This document shows, piece by piece, positions 25,201 through 36,764 of a stretch of DNA of 64,000 bases. Location of the stretch: the NCBI GenBank assembly GCA_025617745.1, contig CM046868.1, positions 22,807,608-22,871,607 of the forward strand. Direction: 5' to 3'. This DNA is from Heliocidaris erythrogramma (taxonomy: Eukaryota; Echinodermata; Echinoidea; Camarodonta; Echinometridae). How positions within the stretch are numbered: the stretch's first letter is position 1; each line of letters begins with the position of its first letter. The notes below the pieces were generated by a model. It made no database searches, was not told the origin of the DNA, and worked only from the letters and a program-made list of their open reading frames with translations. Made by a program: the position numbers and the translations under genes.

Positions 25201-28200
25201 TCTGAGGGCCTCAAGGCTGCCCATCCGAACCTGAAGTTAGGGGGTCCTGCAGACAGTTGTCGAGAACCATCTGGAAGACACCCTGTCAAGAAGAGCTGGG
25301 CCTTACTGAATCACTGTGTCAATGGCATCAACTATTTCACCAAGGAGAAAGGGGTTAGGCTGGACTATATCTCGTTGCATCTCAAGGTATTGATAATGAT
25401 AATGATGAGAACAGTAATGATAATATAAATGCATTCAATATTGTGCCATCCATCTAAAAATTAATTTTCAACCCAAAGAAATAATGTATAATTTACATGT
25501 ATATACACACTATCTATCTATATATACATTCTCTCTATATATTCACTCCTGACCAGTTAAATCTATGTGGTCAAGGTGAGTACTCTGTTAGTTCTGTTGT
25601 GGTGACAGAGGAAGTGGCAGATGTAGAATATATAACTGTGATAGAGATTCAAACCTTAGACCAGTTGATCCATAGTTCTCACTGCACCATGACACCACAA
25701 AGGATAATATTATCAAAACATTGAACTTTCATTAATTATTTTCTGATGAAAATGAAAATGGATTGTACATAAATCCATCCAAAGTGCTCCATGTATATAA
25801 GAGACTCGTAGATTGATTTTTGTGATTGCAATAATGTAATATTTTAGCTTATTCCTTGAATTCCTTGAATGCTGTGAGCACTGAATTCGGTAGCCTAGCT
25901 AGAGCCGGGGTAATGGAGCGCCTTGAGCACCTTATTATGAGGTGAATATGAGCGCTATAAAAATATCAATATTATTATTTTATTATTATTATTCAGGGTG
26001 GAGGCGCATCACTGTCAATTCTTGATCAAGAGCTTGCTAAGATAACTGAGATTCAGTTGAAGTTTCCACCCTATATAACAACACCTATTTACAATGAGTA
26101 AGTATGATATACAAATATTGACTGCTTTGAGGAGTGTGGTTAAGATTATTGCCCAAGGTGATTTCGAAACTGTGCTGTGTCCCGAGACAAAGTCGAGAGG
26201 CATAATACAGCCTTCTCTTCACAGGGATGTATTTTTAACCATGACCCCCAAAACATGCAGTATTGTTTTCTGTACTACCTCCGTCCAGTGAATCTTGAAA
26301 AAGAAAAATTTGATAAAGGTATGCCTGTCAAAATATATTTATTATTTGAAATATTTTCAAATCAGATTTATAGCCCGGGGGCAGTATTTTTCTCTATTGC
26401 CCAGAAACTGTAACAAAGTGCTCAACGGTCGATTTCATGTCCACAATTTTAACCTATCAGAGACCTAGAATCCTGATAAACTTCCACAACCCCTCAGTTG
26501 TAAGCCTCTGGAACCGGGCCCAGGCGAAACAACAACAAATAAAAAGTGTGAGATATATTTTACCTTGAATAGCTGGTGAACTTGAATTGTGATTTGTAAA
26601 CTTATTGCTGTCCCAGTGAGACAAGTCCTATTACAAAAATATCATCTGTTTGAAAATTTGTCCTCATCTAGCTTTCATCATTCCTCTTCATCACTGTCCT
26701 CACTACAAACAATGTTCCCAACATATGTATGCTAGGAATTGCATTTTAAATGTTTTCTCCTGATTTGTCAAACCTGTTCAACTCTTTGCATGTCAGTGAG
26801 GCTGATCCCCTGGTTGGTTGGAGCAAACCAGAGTGGTGGAGAGCAGATGCGACTTACGCTGCAATCGTTGCCAAGGTAACACATCCCTATTTAAAGGATC
26901 TCAGGATACCTCGATGCTTTCTTTGGAAAATTGTGAATAATGTTAACATTTGTTTGGTCAGAGATTTTGTAGTATGGGGCCTTTTTTTTTTCTTTTTAAG
27001 AACCTTTTATATTTTTTTAACTGTAGCTGCGGTTTTAGCATAAGATCAGAATGCTATGTATGATTGAAACTCATTTCTCTCATTTCGGGAGAGATAGCAT
27101 CAGATACTTTGAAGAAAATCAGTCTTTAAAAATTTGAATATGCATTTTCAGGGACAGATCCACAATTGTCAGGAAGGGGGCCAAGACATATGATTTTTCC
27201 CCATATTTTTCTCCTTTTTTGTGGGGGAGGGGGTAGGACAAAAAAACTTTGGTCTACCATTTTTTTTTCTTAGTAGGTGCCAGGCCGTGGTGCAATTATC
27301 TCCCCCCTGATTTGTACACCCATCTGTTTTTAATATTCCATACACTGTGTGTGAAGTATGAATACAAATTTCCAGCTATAGGTTGATATGATGTAATTTT
27401 ATGTCATTTAATTTCTTAGATAATTCTCCAGCACCAGAATAAGATGATCAGAGAACACCCCAATATCAGCTATACACTCCTCAGCAATGACAACGGATTC
27501 CTCAACTTTCATCCCCACTACTTTGACCAGCGAACCCTCGTCACCCGCTTCCAGATGAATGAGACCAAGCCCCCTAGTGTCCAGACCATCAAGAAGCCTG
27601 TGTTAAGCATCATGGGATTGCTCTCTCTCCTTGGAGAGCAGCAGGTGGAGGTCGATGACCTTTCATTTGAGGTCAAAGGTAAGAATTGGTGATTATTTGG
27701 AATGGTGAGATATTTGCTCTGGCAAGATTTGCTCCAGGCTTTATTATACCCCTGCCAAATGAAGTTTGAAGGGGTATATAGGAATCAGTCAACGGTTGGG
27801 CGGTCGGTCGGTCGGTCCGTCGGTCCGTCGGTCTGTTGCAAATCTTGCGGATCGAACTACTTTCTCAGTTTTTGAGCGAAAGTCATGAAATTTGGTACAC
27901 ACATTGGTCTTGGTGGGAAGATGTGCAAGACATATTTTTCGGATGAGTCGGAATCTGCGTTGCCATGGTAACGGCATATTTATGGCAGAAAATCAAGGAA
28001 ACACCTTGCGGATCGAACTACTTCCTCAGTTTTTGACCGAAAGTCATGAAATTTGATACACACATTGGTCTTGGTGGGAAGATGTGCAAGACATATTTTT
28101 TGGATGTGTCGGAAGCTGCGTTGCCATGGAAACGGCATATCTAATGCAGTAAATCAGAAAAATCTTGCGGATCGAACTACTTCCTCAGTTTTCGACCAAA

Positions 28201-31200
28201 ATTCAAGAAAGGCTGTTGTCACGGGGCGGGGGTATTAAATATCATCTTCAGTGATATTTCTAGTTTCATCAAAGGTTTAGGGCTAGGATTACACTACACT
28301 TAACCGAATTCCTGAAGTTCTTCAACCCATGACCACACAGTATGCCTAAGACTAAGCCTAAGCCTAGATCTAACATAATACCCAATTGCAACCCAAACCT
28401 TTATATCTTTGACAAAAACCGACTGACAAAAACCGACCAGGAGAAAATGTCACTGCAACATGTGTAATTGGATCACCAAACCTTCATATAGGGTCAGAGG
28501 TCAGAATGAGTAATTGTTTGAAGCTGTGGCCTTGTTCACTCTCTATCGGAACTTTAAGAAGCAACCCCCCCCCCCCCCCCCCCCCCCCCGTCATTTTATG
28601 CTTTTCCTATGTTCTCTTGAAGATACAGGGGAAACTCAATATAACGAGGCCGTCGGGACCAAAGGATTTTCCTCGTTATAGCCGTTTTCTCGTTATATCA
28701 GAACATACATAAAAATGCACTTGTGGGACTAGATTCTACATGTACACTAATACGCTCTGCTGCCGCCGCTGCTCATTTACTCATTTGAAAGCTATGAAGG
28801 CATTAGCAATATGTTAATTCTCAATCTGAATTAGCTAATAAAATATCGGATCATGTCGGAAAGTGCGTTAAAAGTATTATTTTCAGACGCAAAGTTACCG
28901 ACTAAAGGTGGGTTTTCACGAGGCACGCAAACAATTCGCGAAGGATGCGAATGTGGAGAAAATGGCAAAGTCCAACATTCCTATTTTAGGCTCAAAAAGT
29001 TCACCAAACATGCGCCGGGGTTCGGAAGCGTCGTGAACTGTTCGGGGGAGTCTTTTTTCGTTCAGCGGAAATTTAAAAAAAGTTTGAAATTTCTTGCGAG
29101 GGTTTCCAGCATCCCGGGTCATGATTTGTTTGTGATTTGTGATATGTGCACGACGTGCGTGATGTTCGCAAAATCTTCGTGAAACCCCAAACATATTCCG
29201 ACAGGTTCGAGAATGTCTTGCTCATGTCTTGCGAAAGCAGCGAAGTTCGTCCGGTCATTTCTCGAAACTATGTACGAACGCGTGCCCCGTGAAAACCCAC
29301 CTTTAGGGTTAAGTCTGTCACACTTCCGCATTGACTAAGTGTATCGGGACTGCGCCTGTACTATACTGTCAGCATAGCGCATACTCATAGTATGGAAAAA
29401 AAAGTCTCATTAATACTTTGGGGGCTGGTCTCCCTGTGCTGTGATATGAATAAATAGACGGGCCCTGCGCTGTGTGTGATACAAATAAAAAGACGCACCC
29501 ACATCGCATCGTGATGCCCTGATATATCTTTACTATATGCTTGTGTGTGTGTGCAGATTCCCCAGCTGAATGATTTTTTGTCCATTTGAGGCGCAGTGAA
29601 ATTTGCTTGCTCGTTATAACGGGAATGATTAGCAATCTTTTTCTTTGTTTTAGAGGCACGTTATAGCCGATATCTCGTTATAGACGACCTCACTATAAAG
29701 GTTTGTGCTACCATAGAATTACACGCAAGTAAATTTGGGACCGTGGCAATATTCTTGTTATAGCCGACATCGTTATGTCGACTTTTCCCTGTACTTATGT
29801 TTTCCAAATTTCATATATTAATTGTTGAAGAAAGTTTGATAGGCTCTATCTCTCAATCAAGAGAATTGAGAAAAATAATTGAGGTTATTTTTGATACATC
29901 ACTTTCATATTTTCTTGTAGGATCAGTAGTACCGGTAGGAGATGTTGGTGTCCTTGCTACCATCCACACTCCAGCTCAATCAGGAGGATCTGATAGGTGA
30001 GTCCTTTATGCTCTTATCTTCGACACCAGTTTTTTCTTGTTGTTGCTTTTTTTTTTCAATCTATCAAACTTTCATTCTCCTAGGGACAGATGGATGAATA
30101 TGACAGGTGAACATGGTTTACAACATCCCTATTCTTGTAATGATTATATGGTCTGTTGAGAACCAGAATTGTACTGAATGATATGTGTTAACGCCCTTCC
30201 GAATCTGAGCAGACAATACTGTCTGTTTCAAAATTCTTCGGCAGAGTAATTGCCTTTCCTTTATCAAGATTATTTAGCAACAGACTTTGAAGGCTACATT
30301 TGAGAAAGATCATGGATGATATTTTACCTGTCTTCATGTGCTTGATATTACTAATAAGAACACATGTTTTTACAAAACATTTTGTTTGTTAATTTATTGA
30401 TTCACTTCCATATATATTTGTTTTAGCTGGCAAGCCAGTATCCTCATACACAACAGTGCAGACACTGATAATGTGACCGGTACTGATAGCATTCAGCTTG
30501 AAATCGTTGGTGTCAATCCAACTCTTGCAACAAATATGGCAGGTAAGATGAGGATTTCAAGCAGTCCTGGGCCCCGTTGCATAAAACTTACCATTAATGG
30601 TAACTGCTATCAATGGTAACTACCATGGTAACATCACTCAAAGTTACTGTTAATTGTATGTTGTATGCAACGGGGCCCTGGTGGCTTTTAGCCTGGGTTT
30701 ATGGCTTTTGAGCTCCCTTATTGTTAAATTTTTCGGAACAGCGAAGTTTTATCAGGATTGCAGAACTGAAAATCTATCCAAAATACCATGTGTGAGACCA
30801 CTAGGAGAGGGAGTAGGGATGTGGAAAAGGGGATGTTGCTCAACATTTGTCTCTACACAAGTACATCTGAAATATATAAAATGTAGTGAAGCTGTATGAT
30901 TTTTGCCACTTGCAAATGATTTTGAAATATCTTTGTAGGTTTCGGTAATGATTAGTTTACTTTTATGATACCTTCTCAGTGACTTTCATGTGAACTTTCA
31001 TATGAATTCATAATTTATTTTCTTAAAGTTTACCTAAATAATTAATATGTGTTACAAAAAGGAAAGGTGGAGTTGAAAGTAAGTTTTAGAAAAACATGTT
31101 AAACAAATGTCATTTCAGAAATTGCAATCACAAAGTTGATATCATGGACTAGTCACTAGAAGCATGAAATGTCTTTTGTTAGATACTGGAAGCTTATAAA

Positions 31201-34200
31201 ACAAAGATAGATTATGAAACATGTATATGTAGAATTCAGTACACTCTGGGATGAAAGTGAAGTGTAGCTCACATTATATTGATTATTGTTGTTCCCCTTT
31301 GCACAAGCAGACTTAGCTGGTGACCTTGTTTATGCTGAATACCTTCTTGATAATGCACATGGCAATCCCTCAGCCTTCTGGAGAAAGTATGGTTCACCAG
31401 TCTATCCTACCAGGCAGCAGTTTAAGGAGATGAGACAAAACCAGGTACAGTTTATAATTCCTCTTTGCAATTCTGGAATATCACATTTATTCTCTATATC
31501 AGGGGTGGATCCAGGATTGAGTAAAAGAGGGGGCACAAAAATGAAAGTTTGTCAAAAGGTAGACCCATATTTTTTTGGTCTCGCCAGCTTCTCGAAAAGT
31601 CGCTCAGTAGGGGGGGGGGGGAGTACAAACCTTCAAAAATCGCTCAGTAAGGGGTTATGGGGTCCAGTTTCCCTCCATAATTCCCTGACAAGCAAAAAAA
31701 AAAAGGTCTTTACTCTAAAAGGGGGGGGCACAATCGAGAGGATGGCGGATCGTCTCATACTTCTCTTCCAAAAGGGGGGGGGGCACGGGCCGGCTGTGCC
31801 CCCCCCCCCCCCTGGATCCGCCACTGCTCTTTATGCATGTGGATAAATAAAGCTCTTGACGCTATAGAATGTATCATACCTTTCCTGCAATTTCATACAG
31901 CTGAAGTATGTCAGAATGATTACCAAAATTCAACATTTGCTTCTTTTTTTTTTTGGATCAAGTGCATATTGTGGGATATTTTAAGAGCAATCATGAAATT
32001 TTTCTTCAAATTTGTGTAGCATAGGCATGCATGAAAACGAAGAGGGAAAATGTGTTTACTGTGACTAGTTATATCAAGTCAACATTTACATCTTCTGTGA
32101 AGTTTTCTTTATTACTTGTCCATTTGTTTGAAATGAATGTAAATGTAAGACATTGGATTTAACATCAAAAGATTATCAGTATTAAAATGGGAAGTAAAAG
32201 GATACATAAATCTTTCTATACTGATCGACTTAATTGATTTAAAATCCCACCCTATCTATATTTGCCACTCTGTACCCTAGAGATAAATGGGAGCCTGTGG
32301 AGATTTCAGAAAGCCTAGAGTGTAATGACTAATTTGCTATTATTCTGTCTGCATGAATATGCAGGATAGGTGTACTACAGCAGTTAGCAGAGAAGAAGCA
32401 ACTATTATGTTGCCTGAAATCCGATGACCTGAAACAGATTCCCATTGTTGTAATAACTATGCTCTTAAAAAACATTGGTATCAAATATACAAAATACTGT
32501 TAGTATTATTTATTGATTCTACAATTGTTTTGTGACTATGTTTGGTCTATTAGGAACCAGTTCGTATTGATGGACCAACGACATGCACACCCCCTACCAT
32601 GACATTCAACGTTTTGCTCAACAAACCAGGAGTCAATCTCATCCACATATGTGCTAAATCTGCATCAGGTCCTGAAAAGGTAAAGTTTTATGAAACGTTG
32701 TTCAGATACCCAAGTCATGAGGTGCCTTGAAAAAACTGTGTGTAGTGTGCATTTACAAATCTTTTTGAACCCCCACTCAGCTTGTACAGGTAGCATGATG
32801 CATGTCTTCATTTGTTTATTGTACAATATATCCATGCTTGATGAGCCTGTGTGCACCTATCGTACCCAACCTAACAGTTTCGTACCATAGACATGCATTG
32901 GCTCATCTTTTGCTAGTAGATCGGTATGACAAACTTCTATGCTTTCACCACTTGTTTAGTTATCGTTCATATTTTCCTTCACCAGGTAACGGGGCTGCGC
33001 CTTCATCAGATCACAGCATCAGATGTTCTAGTTATCTGGGATGATACTAATATTACAACTCGCTGTATACTCACTTTTGAAGCAGAGTATTCAGCGACTG
33101 GGAGTGAGGGAACATATAAAAGAATCAATGATGCTGATCTCATCTTCACTGCATTTGTCTATTCACCTGATCAGGAAAAGAATGGTAGACATTTCCTTTC
33201 TCTCACATTTGTTTTGTTCATTTATTCTTGGGCAAGCCGAAGCAATTTTGTCGTCCCATACGTTGCTGACCACCTGATGACTGTATCAATATGCAAGCCC
33301 TACTACAGCTTGAAACAGACCAAAATATCAAGTAAAAAGATAATTTTGATGTCAATTTATGCTCATAACACCATAATGTATTGGACAAGAAATGACCAAA
33401 TACCTCGGTCTTGCCTTCTTGTATTTATCTATTTATTTATTCTATGATCAAGGTTTATTTATGAAATTGTTTGAATGGCAAACATTAAAATGATAATAAT
33501 AATAATACCTGCATTTATATGGCACCTTTCCAGTTAGTAACTGATCAAAGCGATCAAAGTGTACTATTACCCTGGTCATTGGATCCAGTGACAATTCTGC
33601 ACTTATAGTGCACATTCTCCATCCCACTAGGGAGCATTCCAGTCTGGCGGCCATTTCTTAGGCGCACATATACTGTTCCAGTCACAATGACATTTGCATC
33701 TTACCGGGTACCCATTTAACACCTGGGTGGAGAGTGGCAAATGTAGATTAATGCCTTGCCAAAGGACACTAGTGCCGCGGCGGGACTCGAACCGCGAACC
33801 ATGTGATCCACGGTCCGTGAAGTATCCACTAGAACACAACACCTCTACATAACTGACAATTGATATTGTTTATAAAAGAGTGACAAATTTTCACTGCTAT
33901 GAGACTGAAAAATTCAGGTAGAAAAAAATGGAAAAAAAATGAAGAAATAAAATAATAATGCCCCAATTTTTTTTATCTGAAGTGATGCAATTAGAGGTTT
34001 TCCTTGTTTTAATAGTGAAATATGAAAATGAATAAATGAGAGCAGTGCACAAATGAATGCTTGATTTTTTAGAGAAAGAAAGGAAAAGACATTAGCAATT
34101 TGTCACCTCTAACATGTTTCCAGAAGATTGTATTATATTGACTATTTTACTAAATATGTACAATTTTACGATGAATGGCCTCTATATCAAGTATCCTTCT

Positions 34201-34590
34201 CATAATTTGCTTGTATATATTGTTTAAAATATCCCATATTTATGGTTGAGAAATTCTTCTGTGATTGGGAAAAAGTGACTTTTTATCCATTTGATCATAG
34301 CATACCAGGTCTAAATATAAGTACAAGCATACATTTATACCCAACTATTGTTGAAATTAGTAGGACATGATACCATTATTTCAGAATGACACTTTTAGGA
34401 AATGGATGTATGATAATGTTTAACACTAAACAAGTTAATCCTCTCCAATTTAACATTCTCATTTCTATTTCTTTCTATTTCTTTCTATTCAGATGCGGCT
34501 AATCTTATCCATGGCTGGTATCGTGTGAGGGCGGTAGACTACTGGAACCGAGCCGGACTTTATTCTAATCCAGTCCAATTCCAAACCTAA
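18769..34590 (+). CDS. IDUA: Alpha-L-iduronidase (lysosomal GH39 glycosidase), 14 exons
   Basis: Hydrolyses terminal alpha-L-iduronic acid from dermatan and heparan sulfate in the lysosome. Exons: 18769-18911, 21492-21632, 22437-22630, 24572-24667, 25175-25386, 25997-26097, 26797-26875, 27420-27678, 29921-29996, 30427-30542, 31311-31444, 32554-32679, 32986-33184, 34493-34590. All junctions are GT-AG and all phases agree, giving 657 codons plus stop (human about 653 aa, also 14 exons). Residues 1-22 form a hydrophobic signal peptide ([16 protein letters not shown]). Family landmarks: [10 protein letters not shown] in exon 1, [34 protein letters not shown], the acid/base motif [11 protein letters not shown] (Glu177, human Glu182), [17 protein letters not shown], the nucleophile motif [11 protein letters not shown] (Glu297, human Glu299) and the C-terminal YRVRAVDYW. 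The start is the first in-frame ATG giving a signal peptide. Reads as an intact gene. Confidence 0.95.
18912..21491 (+). other. IDUA intron 1, with foldback elements
   Basis: The donor is tg|gtgaga and the acceptor ttttctag. Besides the 74-bp inverted repeat at 19904-20221, the intron has two perfect short hairpins: cagcccgaacgc/gcgttcgggctg near 20849-20878, and a gacgctgccac/gtggcagcgtc stem near 21370-21395. A short CG-rich stretch near 19420-19500 includes aaaatggcggc, a YY1-like word often seen in promoters; whether it works here is unknown. Confidence 0.5.
19904..20221. mobile_element. Foldback element with 74-bp near-perfect inverted arms
   Basis: Arm 19904-19977 (gggtataaaatttcaacttt...) is matched by the reverse complement of 20148-20221 with a single mismatch, around a 170-bp spacer. 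Immediately after, 20226-20240 (gaaattatggattct) pairs with 20277-20291, giving a second nested hairpin. It sits in IDUA intron 1. Such a high arm identity implies a young insertion or selection or conversion between arms. Confidence 0.8.
22098..22123. repeat. (GA)n microsatellite
   Basis: A pure GA repeat in IDUA intron 2. With the CT tract 130 bp downstream it could form a purine/pyrimidine stem in the transcript. Confidence 0.85.
22253..22415. repeat. Long (CT)n tract next to the IDUA exon 3 acceptor
   Basis: A (TCTG)n start becomes about 140 bp of CT repeats with short C runs (caccccctctc units), ending about 20 bp before the exon 3 acceptor at 22437. It is an unusually long polypyrimidine tract. 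Confidence 0.85.
22752..23665 (+). repeat. Dispersed repeat starting tgcctctgcccaccgaaggt
   Basis: Begins with a hairpin-forming tgcctctgcccaccgaaggtgg...ccggaggca, then has internal 140-150 bp units built on ataactcaagaaccatttga...caaacttgg...atcaccatagg, and ends gcggaggcatataggagacg...cattcatcttgtt. A second copy is split at 43062-43450 and 44850-45127. It lies in IDUA intron 3. I know this type only as a common non-coding repeat of marine invertebrates; no coding capacity is seen. Confidence 0.75.
25890..25996 (+). repeat. SINE 3' tail that abuts the IDUA exon 6 acceptor
   Basis: Carries agccggggtaatggagcgcc, ggtgaatatgagcgctataa and a (ATT)n run which leads directly into ttattcag|GG, the exon 6 acceptor (exon starts 25997). 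The acceptor's upstream tract therefore appears to be provided by the SINE tail. Confidence 0.6.
27745..28245 (+). repeat. Dispersed repeat with internal 150-bp units
   Basis: Starts atacccctgccaaatgaagt...ggggtatatagg, a (GGTC)n/(CCGT)n stretch follows, then three partial tandem units of about 150 bp each containing tgcggatcgaactactt...agtttttgac and attggtcttggtgggaagat. Located in IDUA intron 8. Non-coding. Confidence 0.7.
28565..28589. repeat. Poly-C run in IDUA intron 8
   Basis: A pure C run of about 25 bases. Confidence 0.9.
28626..29791. mobile_element. Pogo-like MITE, copy A, interrupted by a second MITE
   Basis: Ends CAGGGGAAACTC and GACTTTTCCCTG are imperfect inverted repeats flanked by TA on both sides (28624-28625 and 29792-29793), which fits a Tc1/mariner-pogo insertion. 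Subterminal cgttatagcc/tataacgag motifs repeat near both ends. A relative lies at 61811-62507. The element has no transposase frame, and the 399-bp segment 28905-29303 is a separate nested insertion. Located in IDUA intron 8. Confidence 0.75.
28905..29303. mobile_element. 399-bp MITE nested in the pogo-like copy A, TA duplication
   Basis: Termini aaggtgggttttcacgaggc and the reverse complement of gccccgtgaaaacccacctt match with one mismatch. TA flanks each side (28903-28904, 29304-29305). The sister copy at 61811-62507 reads gactatgagttaag with no insert at this point, so the empty site is preserved. GC-rich arms continue as inverted repeats well inside the element. Confidence 0.8.
30569..30678. 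mobile_element. 110-bp palindromic MITE, GGGCCCCGTTGCATAA type
   Basis: The left end gggccccgttgcataaaact pairs with the right end tgtatgcaacggggccc. Internal attaatggtaac/gttaccat words pair too. It is related to the 14575-14721 element. It lies about 27 bp after the IDUA exon 10 donor. Confidence 0.7.
31505..31835. repeat. G-rich repeat of the GTGGCGGATCC family
   Basis: Starts ggggtggatccaggattg and ends cctggatccgccactgc, i.e. inverted ends. Contains G runs (about 31611-31621, 31720-31728, 31775-31784) and a C run at 31799-31812. The internal gtccagtttccctccataat and ccctgacaagcaaaa are shared with 9770-9830 and 17250-17300. In IDUA intron 11. Confidence 0.75.
33491..33842 (-). repeat. 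tRNA-derived SINE, full length, minus strand
   Basis: On the minus strand the tRNA-like head (A-box ttctagtggata, B-box ggttcgagtcc, then cgccgcggcac) is followed by tagtgtcctttggcaaggca, catttgccactctccaccca and gttaaatgggtacc, ending in a (ATT)n tail. The same body is found on the plus strand at 56451-56738. In IDUA intron 13. Confidence 0.75.
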
Positions 34591-34951
34591 ACTGGATTCA
34601 CCTCTTTCCCTTTTATGTACATCTTTGATATGCACCTAACATTAGATTCTCCTCATTTAACAATGAAACTTTCAGCATAAAGACAAATGAGAATCTTACT
34701 ACTTGTTTTAACACAAATTTTGCTCAGAATATTTTTCTTATTCGTAAATGTTTTATACTAGATTGTAATTCGTCATTGTTATGGCTACTGATGTGGCTTG
34801 GATCCACCATGGTTTCCAGAGATGCCAACTTTTGAATTTAGACTTCAGGGAGGATTTTTCATGTGCAGCAAGCAAAGTCAAATATGTTTGTAGGATACAT
34901 GTTGAGCTATTATTACTTTTCTTATTAGTTTAAAGTCAACAGGTTAATGAT

Positions 34952-34963
34952 AATAAAAATAAA
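34952..34963 (+). terminator. Tandem AATAAA polyadenylation signals for IDUA
   Basis: Two overlapping-frame AATAAA hexamers at 34952 and 34958, about 360 bp after the IDUA stop codon. No other AATAAA lies closer on the plus strand apart from degenerate variants. A cleavage site 15-30 bp downstream is inferred. Confidence 0.55.
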
Positions 34964-35042
34964 GAGCTGAAAAAGAAGCAATTCCTCTCACCTTACTGAC
35001 TGGCACTGCTGCTTACTTCTTCTCCCATGGCAGCTTTGCTTA

Positions 35043-35305
35043 GTGATTACTGTGTGGCTTGCTTAAATAATAAGATTCATTTATATAGCGCAGCTACTAT
35101 TTGAATATATTCTACTGCGCTTTGATGGAGACTGCTATATGCTTACATTATATAAACAGAACTAATCTACTTAAAAGCCTCTGAAAACAGATGGGTCTTC
35201 AGTAGAGATTTAAAAATGGGGACTGATTGTGCTTTCCTTATTACAAGAGGAAGTTGGTGCCAGAGTTTTGGAGCAGCACAGCTAAATGCACAATCTCCAA
35301 GAGTT
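35043..35305 (-). pseudogene. LINE pol 3' end, part 2 (split by the LTR element)
   Basis: On the minus strand the frame reads GDCAFSCAAPKLWHQLPL, then SLLKTHLFSEAFK and a stop (codon at 35167-35169), followed by a 3' UTR ending gcgctatataaatgaatctt. This is the typical C-terminus of a CR1/L2-like LINE polymerase. Its upstream part lies at 41162-41308; the two join in frame once the LTR element and one AGTT copy are removed. Confidence 0.75.
35302..35305. repeat. Target site duplication AGTT, left
   Basis: AGTT directly precedes the left LTR (TGTAGCG...), and AGTT at 41162-41165 directly follows the right LTR (...CCACA). A 4-bp duplication fits gypsy-type integrases. Confidence 0.8.
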
Positions 35306-36239
35306 TGTAGCGTTAATGCATTTTTTTTGGGGGGGTTAAATAATTTTATGCATTTAAGATCAATTCCTCTTTATTTAGCTAATCCAAAATAGCTGACATT
35401 TTTTATACAGCTGGTGACAACCAGGCATTTCCTGGTTACATTGTACATGTGATACATTACCATTATCTAAACATGTGTTTTACATTGTACTTGTATTACG
35501 TAACATTACACCTGTCTGGATCTCCCTGTACATAGTATAATTTCCATGACAGTAGCTATTTCTATGCTCTTTTGTGTTTTGGTCATGTGAACATCACATG
35601 CCAATTTTGTCCTTAATTAGCATTTTCTGTACTTTTCCACTACATGTTTATATAAGGTGAAAGTCTGTGCTTTTTTTTCACTACTACATCAGTCACTGAG
35701 AAGGTACACCAAATTATTGAAGCTTATTTTTTAACCGGGTACGACTCCCGTGGAACTTTCTTCGGCAACCTGCTGACACCTGGCTTAGCCGTTTTTAGCC
35801 AGCTTTTGGTAACGGACTTTTATTCCACGGCATACAACGAAGCTACTTCATCTCTGCAACTAGATTCTTCAAGGGAGCAGAATTGAGAAACTTTCTGGAC
35901 ACCTTCATTCCATCGAGTATATAGAGCCGTCGACCTAGCTCTCTGAACTTCCAACAGACTCGGGCTCACCGCTGCATTCCGCGGGCGAATACCACGTGTC
36001 CATCTACGCTGTCCAAGGTTTCAATCAACATTCTGACTCTGTTGCTGCCGTGAGTTTTACACCCAAACATTCTTGCCAAGCAACCCATAACTGAGGGCAT
36101 ATCATTTCTCACTTCTTTTTGAGCAATTTATCGTATTTGTTGTACCTTAAGTGCTGAATTACTTTAGTGATCATTTTTGTTAATTGTTAATTTGAATTGG
36201 CACCAGTTTTGATTGCCATCTTGCACCAACCAGGCGCAC

Positions 36240-36285
<46 letters not shown>

Positions 36286-36653
36286 TCGCTTAAGTTTAAG
36301 CATTTAACGATTCCTTTTTTTGTATTTCGTTTACTCATATTTTGTGAGCCATAAGTTTCGCCAAATTAGCTTGTGCTCACACTACTCTATATTTTTTTAA
36401 TGCTTATTACAGCGGCGGCCTTCCGCTTTAGAAACAGAGCCACTTGTACTTAAGCATTTACTTTGTATATTTATTTGAAATTGTCTTGGTGAATATATAT
36501 AAACATTAAACCACCAGCAATTAATTTGATTGTGTTAATGTTCATTCATTTCTTGTGAGATCAAATAAGTTTAAATTTAGTGAGGAGGTTGTTGAACACG
36601 TACACATTTTTTAAGTTTGAATTTTTTGTTAAATACACCATACCATCCCCACA
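35306..36653 (+). repeat. Left LTR (1348 bp)
   Basis: Starts TGTAGCG and ends CCCCACA. Contains a TATATAA box at 35649-35655 and an ATTAAA polyadenylation-like signal at 36505-36510. A (TA)n tract at 36246-36275 differs in sequence and length from that of the right LTR. Confidence 0.9.
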
Positions 36654-36657
36654 AAAG

Positions 36658-36675
36658 TGGTGACCCCGACGTGAT
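36658..36675 (+). promoter_or_regulatory. Primer-binding site complementary to tRNA-Trp
   Basis: TGGTGACCCCGACGTGAT, 4 bp after the left LTR, is the complement of the tRNA-Trp 3' end, the same primer site used by Rous sarcoma virus and by CsRn1-clade elements (established knowledge). Confidence 0.85.
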
Positions 36676-36764
36676 CTCACAAGGGTTGAAGTATATTTGT
36701 CTTTGAATTTCATTGGTTTATCGGACCTGGTTTTGTCAACGCACGTGCTACGTGGTCGCAAGCC

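Noticed and set aside
28853-29182. 109-codon open frame in IDUA intron 8
   Set aside because: It lies within the nested MITEs, and the opposite strand is equally open because of the palindrome.
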